The notes under the pieces: model-generated | Database searches by the model: none | What the model saw: the letters and a program-made list of their open reading frames with translations, nothing else | What the model was told of the DNA's origin: nothing | Position numbers and translations under genes: made by a program | In this document: piece after piece, positions 26,666-36,082 of the stretch | Layout of the letters: each line of letters begins with the position of its first letter | How positions within the stretch are numbered: the stretch's first letter is position 1 | Source of the DNA: Bifidobacterium avesanii | GTDB lineage: Bacteria; Actinomycetota; Actinomycetes; Actinomycetales; Bifidobacteriaceae | DNA length: 64,000 nucleotides | NCBI RefSeq assembly: GCF_009299475.1 | Contig: NZ_WBSN01000003.1 | Coordinates: 62,001 to 126,000, forward strand | Reading direction: 5' to 3'

Positions 26666-27355
26666 TTATTCGAGCTTGTCGCGGCGCCACAGCGCGGCCC
26701 CGTGGCGGAAATCGGCGGCGGTCTGGCGCAGCGAGGCGGCGTGGTGCAGCATGCGCGCGATCGCGGCCCGCTGCACGTGTCCCTCGGTGCTGGCGACGGT
26801 GCTCGAGTCGGCGCCAGCGGGGGAGCTGGCACCCTCCGACAGTCGGGCGTTGCGGCGCTTGGCCTCCGTGGCGAGCCCCGCGACCATCACGTCGCAGAAC
26901 GCGCCCGCCCGCTCCAGCGCCACCGCGAAGTCGCCCATGAACGCGCCGGACAGAATCGAGTCGGCGGTGCGGGCGATGTCGTCCTCGGTCGGCGCCTGAT
27001 CCACGCCCGCGATGGCGCTCGCCGCGGTGGCGACCGGCTCGCCCACGCGCCACAGCCGCGAAATCGACTCGCGGTCGCGCGTCATCCACGTGCGCAGCAT
27101 GTACAGGCGCCACAGGATGCCCGGCAGCGAGTCGGGCTCGGCGTGGCTCCACAGCTCCGCCACCAGGTCCACGCCTTCCACGTCCACGAGCGTGAGCACG
27201 CGGCTCACCACCTGCGGGTCCTCGGTGTGGTGCACGCGGTCCAGCAGCGACGCCGCCGTGGTGTGCGCCAGATCGCTGAGCCGCTCCGGGTCCACGCCGC
27301 CCGGCGCGAAGCTGGAGCCGGCGGAATGAACGGAACCTGAGGAGCTAATAGACAA
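26666..27355 (-). CDS. Conserved hypothetical helical protein
   Basis: A 229-residue soluble, Ala-rich helical protein with no motif that I recognise. The sequence around [22 protein letters not shown] (split here: [11 protein letters not shown] then [11 protein letters not shown]) and [15 protein letters not shown] looks structured, and the end WRRDKLE is charged. It starts with a TTG that overlaps the stop of the NUDIX/phosphatase gene by 11 nt, so it is probably translated by coupling; a later GTG start is possible. Position next to MutT-type and ppk genes is all that suggests a role. Confidence 0.6.
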   Translation of the reverse strand: MSISSSGSVHSAGSSFAPGGVDPERLSDLAHTTAASLLDRVHHTEDPQVVSRVLTLVDVEGVDLVAELWSHAEPDSLPGILWRLYMLRTWMTRDRESISRLWRVGEPVATAASAIAGVDQAPTEDDIARTADSILSGAFMGDFAVALERAGAFCDVMVAGLATEAKRRNARLSEGASSPAGADSSTVASTEGHVQRAAIARMLHHAASLRQTAADFRHGAALWRRDKLE

Positions 27356-28394
27356 TCGGCGTCACTTTCTGAATGTCGATGATGATCGGCCCGTTCGGCC
27401 CGTCCACGACGCTGAACATGATCGCGGTGCCGGTGGGCATGTAGGGCGTCGAGGGGATGAGCCGTTTGGCCAGTGCCTTCGTGGCACACATTGTACGCAG
27501 ATGACCGAAAATGCCGCCGATCACCGGCCGGTGCATGCAGATCGCCGTGTTCCGTCCGGTCTCGAGCGCCCCGGTGATCTGGCTCAGGAAGCACGCCCAC
27601 GCGGCGTCGGGGTCGGCGGCGAACGCGTCCTCGGTGAGCGGATCGGCGGTCTCCAGCGGCATGCCGGACTGCCAGGAGAGGATCTTCAGCGTCTCCCGGC
27701 AGCGCCGCCACGGCGAGGTAACCAGACGCTGCGGGTCGTAGCAGGCGAGCTCGCGGCTCAGCGAGTAGGCCGCCGCCGCGCCCCTCGGGGTGATCGGACG
27801 CTCGGCGTCGGTGCCGGTCCACGTCTTGCGGGCCTCCGCCTTCGCGTGTCGCACCAGCAGCACCGTGCGCGCGGCCGTGGCGCCGGACTTCACGCGCGCC
27901 ACGAACAGGTCGAGGATGTCGCGGTCGAGCGGGTGGGACAGCACGTGCCGGGCGCGGGCGGCGGACAGCCACACCACGTTGTCGATCTCCTCGCGGTCCG
28001 CGAGCTGGATGGGGCCGAACGCGGTGCGCAGGCGCTGCTTGGAGTCGGCGCCCAGCGGGGTGGCCATCCAGTAGCGCACGTGCTTGGTGTCCACGCCCTT
28101 GGCCTTGCTGCGCTTGGTGTTGCGACCCTCGTCCAGCAGCGGGTACTCCACGTCGCCCAGATAGGCGCCCAGCGCCACGTTCACGCCGGTCTCCTCGCCG
28201 ATCTCGCGCACGGCGGCGTGGCGTGACGTCTCGTTCGGGTTGAGCTTGCCCTTGGGCCAGGTCCAGTCGTCGTAGCGAGGGCGGTGCACCACGCACACCT
28301 CGATCGCGTCCAGCGCCTCCTCAGGCGTGTCGTGGGTCTGATCGTTGCGCCAACGGTAGAGTATGCCGCCGGCCGCCTCCACGACCAATGCCAT
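27345..28394 (-). CDS. NUDIX hydrolase fused to histidine phosphatase (MutT1-like)
   Basis: A 349-residue two-domain enzyme. Residues 1-145 are a NUDIX domain with the box [18 protein letters not shown] followed by EETGV; residues 170-349 are a histidine-phosphatase domain with the LVRHAKAE signature (about residue 178) and the later CMHRPVIGG. The same fusion is found in mycobacterial MutT1, which hydrolyses 8-oxo-(d)GTP and diadenosine polyphosphates; substrate here is inferred. It lies between ppk1 (upstream) and the unknown protein, on the same strand. Confidence 0.88.
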   Translation of the reverse strand: MALVVEAAGGILYRWRNDQTHDTPEEALDAIEVCVVHRPRYDDWTWPKGKLNPNETSRHAAVREIGEETGVNVALGAYLGDVEYPLLDEGRNTKRSKAKGVDTKHVRYWMATPLGADSKQRLRTAFGPIQLADREEIDNVVWLSAARARHVLSHPLDRDILDLFVARVKSGATAARTVLLVRHAKAEARKTWTGTDAERPITPRGAAAAYSLSRELACYDPQRLVTSPWRRCRETLKILSWQSGMPLETADPLTEDAFAADPDAAWACFLSQITGALETGRNTAICMHRPVIGGIFGHLRTMCATKALAKRLIPSTPYMPTGTAIMFSVVDGPNGPIIIDIQKVTPIVY

Positions 28395-28468
28395 CGTTCC
28401 ATCCCCTTTCGATACGTATTTCTTCGGCGGACAACGTTGTTTTTACGTTCCGCGCGCAAGTACGCGAA

Positions 28469-28498
28469 AGGCCGATGCCCCTTGCGGGGTATCGGCCT
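28469..28498 (-). terminator. Terminator of ppk1
   Basis: Stem AGGCCGAT.CCCC / GGGG.ATCGGCCT with a 4-nt loop, followed on the minus strand by TTTCGCG. It lies 62 nt after the ppk1 stop and before the NUDIX gene, which therefore has its own promoter in this 165-nt gap. Confidence 0.75.
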
Positions 28499-28559
28499 CA
28501 GGCTGATACATCGATTGTACTCCGCAACCGATGCGGGGACGCACGTGGCGCCGGGCGCG

Positions 28560-30794
28560 TCAGTGGTTGCGGCGCCCGCGCATGTGCTTGCGGATCAGGT
28601 ACTCCTGGCAGTCCACCAGCGGGTGGCCCTCGTCGTCCTTGGAATGGCGCACGTAGGTGCCGTCCGGCTGCATGTGCCACGAGCTCGTGGTGTCCGCCAT
28701 CTGCAGGTCCACGTACTTGATGAGCTCGTCCACCTGCTCCGGGGCGCTCACGCGCACCAGCGCCTCCACACGGCGGTCGAGGTTGCGGTGCATGAGGTCG
28801 GCGGAACCGATCCACACCTCCGGGCCGGAGACCGGACCCTCGCCGATCTGCGGGCCGTTGGAGTTGCAGAACGCGTAGATGCGGGCGTGCTCCAGGAAGC
28901 GGCCGAGGATCGAACGCACGCGGATGTTCTCCGAAAGGCCCGGAACGCCGGGCTTCAGCGCGCAGATGCCGCGCTCCACGATGTCGATCTTCACGCCGGC
29001 CTGGCTGGCGCGGTACAGGGCGTCGATGGTCTTCTCGTCAACGATCGAGTTGACCTTGATCTTGATCCACGCCTCCTTGCCGGCCTTCGCGGCCTCCTCC
29101 TCGCGGCGGATGCGCGCGATGAGGCCCGTGCGGATGGTACGCGGGGCGACCAGCAGACGGTGGAAGCTCGACTTCGGGGCGTAGCCGGACAGCTGGTTGA
29201 ACAGGCGGGTCAGATCTTGGCCGACGACCGGGTCGCAGGTGAGCAGGCCCAGATCGGTGTACAGGCGGGCGGTCTTCGGGTTGTAGTTGCCCGTGCCCAC
29301 GTGGCAGTAGCGGCGCAGGCCGTCGGGCTCCTGACGGACCACCTCGATGAGCTTGCAGTGGGTCTTGAGGCCCACGATGCCGTAGACCACGTGCACGCCG
29401 GCGCGCTCGAGCTTGCGGGCCCACGCGATGTTGGCGTCCTCGTCGAAGCGCGCCTTGATCTCCACCAGGGCCAGCACCTGCTTGCCGGCGTGGGCGGCGT
29501 CGATGAGCGCGTCCACGATCGGGGAGTTGGAGCTGGTGCGGTACAGGGTCTGCTTGATGGCGAGTACGTTCGGGTCGGCCGCGGCCTGCGCGAGGAACGC
29601 CTGCACGGACGTGGAGAACGAGTCGTAGGGGTGGTGCAGCAGGATGTCGCGCTCGCGGATGGCGGCGAAGATGTCCTGCGCGCGGCTCGACTCGACTTCG
29701 GCGATCTGCCGGTTCGTGGTCGGGATGAACGGGCGGTTCTTGAGGTCCGGACGGTCGATGCCGCCGAGCTCGAAGAGCACGGTGAAGTCCAGCGGCGCGG
29801 GCAGGCGGTACACCTCGTCGGCGGTGACGCCGAGCTGGTCGGCGAGCAGCTGGGAGAGGAACGGGCTCGTGCTGTCGGAGATCTCGAGGCGGATCGGCGG
29901 TCCGAAGCGGCGGCGCAGCAGCTCCTTCTCCATGGCGTTGAGCAGGTTCTCGGCGTCGTCCTCCTCCACGTCGATGTCCTCGTTGCGGGTGACGCGGAAG
30001 GAACGGGCCTCCTTGATGATCATGCCCGGGAACAGCGACTCGAGGTGCGCGATGATGAGGTTCTCCATGGTGATGAAGCCATAGCGCTCCTCGCGGCTCT
30101 CCTCGTCGGTCAGATCGTCCACAGGCACCAGGCGGTTGAGGTTGCCCGGGATCTTGACGCGCGCGAAGTGGGATTTGCCGGAGGCGGGGTTCTCCACGAT
30201 CACGGCGAGGTTGAGCGAGTTGCCGGAGATGTACGGGAACGGGTGGGCCGGGTCCACGGCGAGCGGCGTGAGGACCGGGAAGACCTGCTGGCGGTAGTAG
30301 CGCGACAGGCGCTCCTGCTCCGGGCCGGTGAGCTTGTCCCAGCTCAGCAGGACCACGCGCTCCTTGGCGAGGTCCGGCAGGATGTGGTTGATGACGTAGT
30401 TGGCGTGCTCGTCCTGCAGACGGTGGGCCTGCTCGCTGATGGCGCGCAGCTCCTGGCGCGGGCTCAGGCCGGCGGCGGACGGCACGGCGATGCCGGTGTC
30501 GATGCGGCGCTTCAGTCCGGCGACGCGGACCATGAAGAACTCATCGAGGTTGGAGGCGAAGATCGCGGCGAAGTTCGCGCGCTCCAGCGTCGGCAGGGTC
30601 TCGTCCTCGGCGAGTTCGAGCACGCGCTTGTTGAACAGCAGCCAGCTCAGCTCGCGGTCGAAGAAGCGGTTGTCGGGCAACGGCTGCTCGGAGGCGTCCG
30701 ACTCACGCTTGTCGGTTTTGTCAGTCTCGGCGATGTGCTCCGCGATCTGGGATCGCAGGATCGCCTTGGAGGGTGCATCGAATATTTGGGCCAT
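28560..30794 (-). CDS. ppk1: Polyphosphate kinase 1
   Basis: Reversibly polymerises the gamma-phosphate of ATP into inorganic polyphosphate. The 744-residue product has the N-terminal [22 protein letters not shown] (as [10 protein letters not shown] and [12 protein letters not shown]), the phospho-acceptor histidine region [18 protein letters not shown] (about residue 500), and the second phospholipase-D-like half with [13 protein letters not shown] near the end. Length is typical. The start was set at [10 protein letters not shown]; the 69 upstream codons are low-complexity and non-conserved. Confidence 0.96.
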   Translation of the reverse strand: MAQIFDAPSKAILRSQIAEHIAETDKTDKRESDASEQPLPDNRFFDRELSWLLFNKRVLELAEDETLPTLERANFAAIFASNLDEFFMVRVAGLKRRIDTGIAVPSAAGLSPRQELRAISEQAHRLQDEHANYVINHILPDLAKERVVLLSWDKLTGPEQERLSRYYRQQVFPVLTPLAVDPAHPFPYISGNSLNLAVIVENPASGKSHFARVKIPGNLNRLVPVDDLTDEESREERYGFITMENLIIAHLESLFPGMIIKEARSFRVTRNEDIDVEEDDAENLLNAMEKELLRRRFGPPIRLEISDSTSPFLSQLLADQLGVTADEVYRLPAPLDFTVLFELGGIDRPDLKNRPFIPTTNRQIAEVESSRAQDIFAAIRERDILLHHPYDSFSTSVQAFLAQAAADPNVLAIKQTLYRTSSNSPIVDALIDAAHAGKQVLALVEIKARFDEDANIAWARKLERAGVHVVYGIVGLKTHCKLIEVVRQEPDGLRRYCHVGTGNYNPKTARLYTDLGLLTCDPVVGQDLTRLFNQLSGYAPKSSFHRLLVAPRTIRTGLIARIRREEEAAKAGKEAWIKIKVNSIVDEKTIDALYRASQAGVKIDIVERGICALKPGVPGLSENIRVRSILGRFLEHARIYAFCNSNGPQIGEGPVSGPEVWIGSADLMHRNLDRRVEALVRVSAPEQVDELIKYVDLQMADTTSSWHMQPDGTYVRHSKDDEGHPLVDCQEYLIRKHMRGRRNH

Positions 30795-30966
30795 GCATCT
30801 TACTTTAGAGGTTCGGGGCCGTGACACGGCAGACGGCCGGCAGAATTCAACAGCAATTAACTTACCGCTGCGTGAAGGGCACCGGGCGGCGCGGCCTGCG
30901 GACGGCTTCGAGGGCGGGGTTGCGAGGGTGCGGGGCTGCGGAGTTGAGGGAGTCGCGGGCAAAATG

Positions 30967-30996
30967 AAAAGGGCTCCCGGATAGGGGAGCCCTTTT
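30967..30996. terminator. Orphan bidirectional terminator
   Basis: Stem AAAAGGGCTCCC/GGGAGCCCTTTT with a 6-nt loop; on the minus strand it is followed by TTTTCATTTT. No protein gene on either strand ends just before it, so it probably ends a small RNA. Confidence 0.8.
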
Positions 30997-31150
30997 CGCA
31001 AGAACCCTTTTCATGAGCAGAATCTCTGCACAACATCCTCGTTGTAACGGTAAGTCTATCCAATACCCGCTCAACGGAACAGTCCTCGTGACCATAACCT
31101 TTGTGGGTCTGCTCTGTGAAGTTGTCCTTGTACTTGGTACATTATTCGCG
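30967..31150 (-). ncRNA. Candidate small RNA upstream of ppk1
   Basis: The orphan terminator implies a minus-strand transcript ending near 30960. The stretch 31000-31150 is less G+C-rich than its surroundings, and on the minus strand a promoter-like TTGCGT-N17-TAATGT lies with its -10 at 31138-31143. A 23-codon ORF starting MYQVQGQ overlaps the 5' part, so a leader peptide is possible. I do not recognise an RNA family. The rest of the 964-nt gap up to the tad cluster shows no gene that I can support. Confidence 0.35.
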
Positions 31151-31662
31151 TCCTCGCGGGGACGCAAGTCGGGGTCGCCTGCCGCTTGTTGGTGTGCGAT
31201 CGGCGTGCGGTTGTGCGGTTGTTGGTTGAATGGTGGCGCAATGGTGTGCGAATCAACCGTTTGACGCCGGATTTGTTGTGCGATTGTGCGTTTTTGGGCG
31301 GTTGGGCGCGCATTCGCGGCGGCGTGTCGCCTTGGGCGGGTTGTGCGTTCGCACAGCGAGGTGGGCGGTAAGGCGATGGCCGGTCCACGGCGGCTTCAAG
31401 CCGGTTCCGCGGCGCGCTGGCGGCGCGGGGACGCCGTGCCGTCCGTTCCGTCCGCGCCGGCTGCTGCGATGACCGCAATGGCCGCATGCGCGGAACGTCG
31501 GTTTCACGTCGGTCCTGCGGGGTGCATACCGGGCCCATGGTGCCCGTGCATGAGGGGAGGAATGCCGGTTCCGCGGCGGACGGGCCTCGCCCCGAGCCGC
31601 TCTTGCGAAAGTCTCCGCCGCCACATTCGCGCACATCGCCCATGTGGTGCGCGGATGTGGAC

Positions 31663-31716
31663 GCCGACACGCCGCAAAACGGCCGACCGGGGGCCACGTC
31701 CGCGCACAGTGGCCCG
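31663..31716 (+). promoter_or_regulatory. Conserved element upstream of tadZ
   Basis: Shares GCGACACGCCG-type start, a GGGGG block, ACGTCCGCGCACA and TGGCCCG in the same order with 35311-35359, upstream of the pilin genes. Just before it a palindrome (31621-31634 with 31647-31660) repeats the CACATCCGCGCAC motif. The tadZ ATG is 43 nt downstream. Confidence 0.55.
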
Positions 31717-31758
31717 TCCGGCTTGCCATGCGCGGTCCGCCCGGTATTCGATCGGCAT

Positions 31759-32778
31759 ATGACTATGATCACGACCAGCCCCATGAATCCGAGGCCCCTG
31801 CCCACGCCCAAGCCGCCGCCCCGCTACTATGCGGACGCCGCGGAGCCGTCATCCGCGCCGCCGTCCATGCGGGTTCCCCGGCGATCGGCCGATGGCTGGC
31901 CGGACCGCGCGCCGTCGCCGGACACCGGGCCCGACGCCGCGGACGCCGCCGCGCGCAACGCCATCGTCTGCGTGTGCGCCAGCGGGGGAGCCGGGCTGAG
32001 CGTCTGCGCCGCCATGCTCGCCCTCACGTTGGCGGGCCGGGGCCTCACCTGCGCGCTGGTGGACATGGACCTCGCGCGGGGCGGGCTGGACGTGCTGCTG
32101 GGACTCGAACGCGAACAGGGCATGCGCATGGGCGACGTGGAGGCGCCGCTGGGGCGGATCGAGGGCGAGGCGCTGGCTCAGGAGCTGCCGCAATGGGAGG
32201 GCGTGCGCGTGCTCGGCGCCGACCCGTGGAACGGCGGGCCCGCCCAATGGTGGGAGGCGCAGGCCGCCCTCACGGCCCTTGCGCAGGTGCACGACGCGGT
32301 GGTGGTCGACGGCGGCGACGGCGCCTGCATCGGCGAAATCCCGTCGCTCGGACGTTCCCCGGCGCTGATCGTCGTGGAACTGTCGGTGCCGGGGCTGGCC
32401 CGGGCACGATCCCTGAGCCGACGGCTGACGCGGCTGCGCGACGAACGGGCTCCCGAACCATGGCTGCTGGGGGTCTATCCGCGCGGCGTGCCGCGTCGCA
32501 GGGCCGGCGTCGACGCCGATCAGGCCGCTGCGTATCTTGGCGCGCCCCTTGCGGGAGCCCTTGAACCGAAGCCGTCCCTGACCGCCGATCTGCTGGGCGG
32601 ACTGGGCATCCGCGCGGTGCCGCGCGCGTACCGCGCTGTCTACGGGACGCTGGCCGGCAACGTGGAAACGGCGCTCGGCCGGGCCGGCGGGCGACGCGAT
32701 GGACGGGGAGGTGCGCGGCGATCAGGCCGGCGCGCCAGACACGGCGGCATGACGGGGAACGACCGTGGAACGGAGTGA
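31759..32778 (+). CDS. TadZ/CpaE-like pilus-localisation protein
   Basis: A 339-residue ParA/MinD-superfamily protein at the head of the tad cluster; such proteins position the pilus machine. After a Pro-rich disordered N-terminus (residues 1-70), the NTPase-like core begins IVCVCASGGAGLSVCAAML (about residue 80). The deviant Walker A lysine of ParA proteins (KGGxGK) is absent, as in actinobacterial Ssd/TadZ-like proteins. The VDMDLARGGLDVLLGLE loop follows. It overlaps tadA by 14 nt. Confidence 0.8.
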   Translation: MTMITTSPMNPRPLPTPKPPPRYYADAAEPSSAPPSMRVPRRSADGWPDRAPSPDTGPDAADAAARNAIVCVCASGGAGLSVCAAMLALTLAGRGLTCALVDMDLARGGLDVLLGLEREQGMRMGDVEAPLGRIEGEALAQELPQWEGVRVLGADPWNGGPAQWWEAQAALTALAQVHDAVVVDGGDGACIGEIPSLGRSPALIVVELSVPGLARARSLSRRLTRLRDERAPEPWLLGVYPRGVPRRRAGVDADQAAAYLGAPLAGALEPKPSLTADLLGGLGIRAVPRAYRAVYGTLAGNVETALGRAGGRRDGRGGARRSGRRARHGGMTGNDRGTE

Positions 32779-33880
32779 CGGCGGGCGGCTGCACTTCGGC
32801 CCGCTCGCCGAACTGGCCGACGACCCGCGCGTCACCGACGTGGCGGTCACCTGCGACGGCGCCGTCTGGGCGGACCGCGGCGACGGCATGCGCGAGCAGC
32901 GGATCGCCATGCCGCTGCGCGACCCGCAGGTGATGCGCGAATATGCGGTCCAGCTGTGCTCGCAACTGGGCCGCCGGCTGGACGACGCCTGCCCCATCGC
33001 GGACGCCTCCACCGCGGACGGCATGCGCGTGCACGCGGTCATCGCCCCGCTGGTGCCGCAGGGCGCCGCCATCTCCATCCGATTCCCCGATCGCGTGGGC
33101 GCGGACCTGAGCCGTCTCGCCGCGCAGGGCATGATGCCCGCCGCATGGATGTCCGCCTTGCGCCGGCTCGTGGCCGCGCGGGCCAGCATGCTCATCACCG
33201 GCGGCACCGGCACCGGCAAGACCACGCTGCTCAAGGCCCTGCTGGCCGAATGCGCGCAGACCGAGCGCATCATCACCGTCGAGGAGGTGCGCGAGCTGGG
33301 CGGCTTCAACCACCGCAACCACGTGTCGCTCGTCACGCGCGAGGCGAACGTGGAGGGCGCGGGCGCGATCGGCCTGCCGCAGCTCGTCAAGGCCACGCTG
33401 CGCATGCGCCCGGACCGCGTGGTGCTGGGCGAATGCCGCGGCGAGGAGATCGCCGACCTGCTGCGCGCCTTCAACTCCGGCCATCACGGCGGCATGGCCA
33501 CGCTTCACGCGGACAGCGTGGCCCGCGTGCCGTCCCGCTTGGCCGCGCTGGGCCTGCTCGCCGGGCTGGAGCCGGGCACGCTGGCCCTGTTCGCGGAGGG
33601 CGCGTTCGACGTGCTGCTGCACTTGGAGCGCACCCGCGCGGGCCGCCGACTGGTGTGCATCGGCGCGCTGGGCGTGGACGCCGGCGGCGGGCTGGTCGGC
33701 CGGCCGCTCGCCTCATGGGACGGCTCGCACGCGCCCGTCTGTCATCCGCAGTGGCGGAATTTCGCCGCCCGGTGGGGATTGTCGGGTTCACAGCCGCCCG
33801 CACGAACCGTGTCTCCGGCCGCGTCTCCGGCCATGCCGTCCGCCGTGCCCATGCCGCCCGCCCGCGTCCCCACGAGGTAG
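32765..33880 (+). CDS. tadA: TadA/CpaF-type secretion ATPase
   Basis: Hexameric ATPase that powers assembly of Flp (type IVb) pili. The 371-residue protein has Walker A GGTGTGKTT (about residue 146), an Asp-box-like ITVEEVREL, Walker B-like VVLGECRGEE, and the histidine box GHHGGMATLHADS (about 241). The start is a GTG inside the 3' end of tadZ. It is shorter at the N-terminus than many CpaF proteins but has the all-helical N-domain. It is followed at once by tadB-like and tadC-like genes. Confidence 0.9.
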   Translation: MERSDGGRLHFGPLAELADDPRVTDVAVTCDGAVWADRGDGMREQRIAMPLRDPQVMREYAVQLCSQLGRRLDDACPIADASTADGMRVHAVIAPLVPQGAAISIRFPDRVGADLSRLAAQGMMPAAWMSALRRLVAARASMLITGGTGTGKTTLLKALLAECAQTERIITVEEVRELGGFNHRNHVSLVTREANVEGAGAIGLPQLVKATLRMRPDRVVLGECRGEEIADLLRAFNSGHHGGMATLHADSVARVPSRLAALGLLAGLEPGTLALFAEGAFDVLLHLERTRAGRRLVCIGALGVDAGGGLVGRPLASWDGSHAPVCHPQWRNFAARWGLSGSQPPARTVSPAASPAMPSAVPMPPARVPTR

Positions 33881-34552
33881 GTGATCGCCATGCCGCCGTC
33901 CGATGCATCTTTCGTCGCAATATTCGCCTTTCTGGCCGTCGCGCTGTGGCCCAGTGCCCGGGACTGCGCCGCCGGTCGTCTGGCGTCGCTCGCCAAGCAC
34001 GGTGTGCGCCGCCTTCCCGCCATCGGCATCGCGCAGACGATCGCCGCGATGAGCGCCGCCGTTCGCAATGGCGCCACGGTTGCGCGGGCCTTCGAGGAGC
34101 AGGCCGGACGCCGGTTCGCCACCACGCGCGTCACCGAGGCAAGGGCCGTCGAGGCGCTGTCCCGCCGTGCGGACGGGCGTGAAAGCAAGGAGCGGGTGCG
34201 CGCGGTGGCCGGCCAGTTGCGGGCGGCCTGCACATTGAGCGAACGATTGGGCTGCGAGGCCTCGCGGTGTCTGGAGGCGGTCGGCGCGTCCTACCGCCGC
34301 GAACGGCTCGCTGACGACCGCCGCCGCGAGGCGAAGGCCGGGCCCGAAGCCACGGTCCGGCTGCTCACCGGACTGCCGATCCTGACCGTGATGCTGGGCG
34401 AGGCCATCGGCGCGCATCCGGTGCAGTGGCTGCTCGGCTCGCCTGTGGGATGGGGGTGTCTGGCGTTCGGACTGATGCTGTACGCGGCCGGCATGGTTTG
34501 GATGCGCCGGCTGCTGGGCTCGATGGAGCCGGCGAAGCGAGGCCGCGGATGA
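33881..34552 (+). CDS. TadB-like pilus inner-membrane protein
   Basis: A 223-residue protein matching the T2SF/TadB position. An N-terminal membrane segment (about residues 10-28) is followed by a helical cytoplasmic region (AQTIAAMSAAVRNGATVARA) and two hydrophobic segments at the C-terminus (about 160-215). It is shorter than classical TadB, as is usual in actinobacteria. The GTG at 33881 abuts the tadA stop; an ATG at 33890 is the alternative. Its stop overlaps the next start (ATGA). Confidence 0.72.
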   Translation: MIAMPPSDASFVAIFAFLAVALWPSARDCAAGRLASLAKHGVRRLPAIGIAQTIAAMSAAVRNGATVARAFEEQAGRRFATTRVTEARAVEALSRRADGRESKERVRAVAGQLRAACTLSERLGCEASRCLEAVGASYRRERLADDRRREAKAGPEATVRLLTGLPILTVMLGEAIGAHPVQWLLGSPVGWGCLAFGLMLYAAGMVWMRRLLGSMEPAKRGRG

Positions 34553-35118
34553 TCGGCGGTGCGTTTGGCGGTGCGCTGATGGCGGCGAGCGCGGCGCTCG
34601 CCGGCTGCGCGGTGCGTCTGTGGCAGTGGCGGGACGACCGGACGCCCGGCGACGCCGGCGGCGACGATGCCGCCGAACCGTCCGTCTCGCTGATATTGGA
34701 AATGCTGGCTGTGGCCATCCGTCAGGGCGCGTCGATCCCCCGCGCGCTGGATGCCGTGGGCGGGGCGTGGGGAGGCCCGTGCGGATCGCTGATGATCCAC
34801 GTGGCCGATGTGCTCCACCGCGGTTCCGGATGGCGGAGCGCATGGGCCGTGGCCTGCGCCGACCCGCGGTTCGGCGCTCTCATGACGGTGCTCGAGGACA
34901 CGCTGGAACCCGCATGGCGCCACGGCAGCTCGCCCCTGCCGCGCATCGAGGCCGCCGTGGAGCAGCGGGACCGCGACGAACGCCGGATCATCGAGGAGGC
35001 GGCCGCGCGCATGGGCGTGCGCATGCTCGTGCCCATGGGCCTGTGCTTCCTGCCGTCGTTCATCGTCATCGGGGTCGTCCCCGCCATCGCGTCCTTCGGC
35101 GCGGGGCTGTTCGGCTAG
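34549..35118 (+). CDS. TadC-like pilus inner-membrane protein
   Basis: A 189-residue partner of the TadB-like protein. It has an N-terminal hydrophobic segment, the T2SF-type core EMLAVAIRQGASIPRALDAV (about residue 50), and a C-terminal membrane segment (LVPMGLCFLPSFIVIGVVPA, about 160). The start is the ATG overlapping the previous stop. A 17-bp tandem duplication spans its stop codon. Pilin genes follow after a 330-nt gap. Confidence 0.72.
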   Translation: MIGGAFGGALMAASAALAGCAVRLWQWRDDRTPGDAGGDDAAEPSVSLILEMLAVAIRQGASIPRALDAVGGAWGGPCGSLMIHVADVLHRGSGWRSAWAVACADPRFGALMTVLEDTLEPAWRHGSSPLPRIEAAVEQRDRDERRIIEEAAARMGVRMLVPMGLCFLPSFIVIGVVPAIASFGAGLFG

Positions 35119-35134
35119 CGCGGGGCTGTTCGGC
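35101..35134 (+). repeat. 17-bp tandem duplication over the tadC-like stop codon
   Basis: GCGGGGCTGTTCGGCTA (35101-35117) is repeated as GCGGGGCTGTTCGGCTG (35118-35134). The first copy encodes the final residues and TAG; the second is non-coding. Confidence 0.9.
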
Positions 35135-35310
35135 TGGCGCGCATGCAGCCGGCCGGCGCGTTTTCGACTCGTATGGGTGGGTTCCGTCGTCCCGTTTGAT
35201 CCGTCGGCCTGTCCCTCCGGTCCATCGGTTTGCCGGTTCGGACCATTGCCTTCCGTCTTGTCGTCCGCCGGCTGCTTGCCGGCACGTTTCATGCGCCGCC
35301 CATCCATCCC

Positions 35311-35359
35311 GCGACACGCCGAAAACCCAACCGGGGGGCACGTCCGCGCACATGGCCCG
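35311..35359 (+). promoter_or_regulatory. Conserved element upstream of the pilin genes
   Basis: Second copy of the element found at 31663-31716, with the same order of blocks (ACACGCCG, AAAAC, GGGGGGC, ACGTCCGCGCACA, TGGCCCG). It is about 90 nt before the pilin ATG. The rest of the 330-nt gap holds short CGGTCC-type runs and no gene. Confidence 0.55.
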
Positions 35360-35448
35360 AAAACCATTTTGTTCAAGCCCCGAACCAGGCACAGTGGCGG
35401 GTGACTCCGATCAACCGACCGGAATCGGGACCCAAGAAAGGAAAGATC

Positions 35449-35730
35449 ATGTCCCTTGCCACCATGACCCCGACCACCACCCTCGAATCCCTGCAGCCCA
35501 TGACGCCGCTGCAGCGCGCGTACGGCGGCGTGCAGCGCGCCGTGTGCACGCTGGACGCGCGTCTGAAGACCGTCACCGCGGAACCCGAGAAGGGCGCCGC
35601 CACCGCCGAGTACGCCGTGGTGCTCGTGGCGGCCACCGCGTTCGCCGGCGTGCTGCTCGCGCTGATCAAGTCCGGCACGGTCAAGTCGCTGCTGACCAAG
35701 ATCATCCAGACCGCGCTCAACGTCGGCTGA
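35449..35730 (+). CDS. DUF4244 protein, Flp-type pilin
   Basis: A 93-residue probable major pilin. After a 47-residue leader the sequence EKGAATAEYAVVLVAATAFA shows the type IVb prepilin cleavage site: Gly before the cut, Glu at +5 and Tyr at +6, followed by a hydrophobic helix. The leader is long compared with classic Flp but usual for DUF4244. RBS AAGAAAGGAAAG precedes the ATG. It overlaps the TadE-like gene by one nt. No prepilin peptidase gene is in the window. Confidence 0.8.
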   Translation: MSLATMTPTTTLESLQPMTPLQRAYGGVQRAVCTLDARLKTVTAEPEKGAATAEYAVVLVAATAFAGVLLALIKSGTVKSLLTKIIQTALNVG

Positions 35731-36077
35731 TGATCCGCAACCGCTGCGACCGCGGATCGGCCACCGCCGAATTCGCGGTCGTGCTGCCGGCGGTGATGGC
35801 GATGGTCATGCTGCTGCTCGGGCTGACCCGCGCCATCACCGTCTCGCTCGACTGTCAGGAGGCCGCGCGCGCCATCGCCCGCTCGACGGTCGCCGCGCAG
35901 TCCGTGGAGGACTACGGCTCCGTCGCGCACGCGATCGCCGGCGAATCCGACGTGACGGTGCATGAGCTGCCCGACCGGTGGGAGGTCCGCGTCGCCTGCC
36001 CGCTCATGCCGGGGCCGCTGGGCGTCCTGCCGCTGCGCGTGGAGGGCGAGGCGATCGGATTCAAACAGGGGGTGTGA
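35730..36077 (+). CDS. tadE: TadE-family minor pseudopilin
   Basis: A 115-residue TadE-like protein. RGSATAEFAVVLPAVMAMVM (from residue 7) again has a prepilin-type site with Glu at +5 and Phe at +6, then one membrane helix and a globular domain with two Cys. The start ATG overlaps the pilin stop. Such pseudopilins are needed for Flp pilus formation in tad systems. Confidence 0.8.
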   Translation: MIRNRCDRGSATAEFAVVLPAVMAMVMLLLGLTRAITVSLDCQEAARAIARSTVAAQSVEDYGSVAHAIAGESDVTVHELPDRWEVRVACPLMPGPLGVLPLRVEGEAIGFKQGV

Positions 36078-36082
36078 ACGGT

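Noticed and set aside
28284..30824. 846-codon plus-strand ORF
   Set aside because: Antisense to ppk1; its His/Val/Arg-rich sequence is the usual shadow of a high-GC gene.
31013..31264. 83-codon plus-strand ORF with a hydrophobic stretch
   Set aside because: No ribosome binding site, Cys/Trp-rich end, and it lies across the candidate minus-strand small RNA.
31071..31811. 246-codon minus-strand ORF upstream of ppk1
   Set aside because: Start lies inside tadZ, sequence is Arg/Pro/Thr-rich without conserved blocks; only its last 23 codons overlap the RNA candidate.
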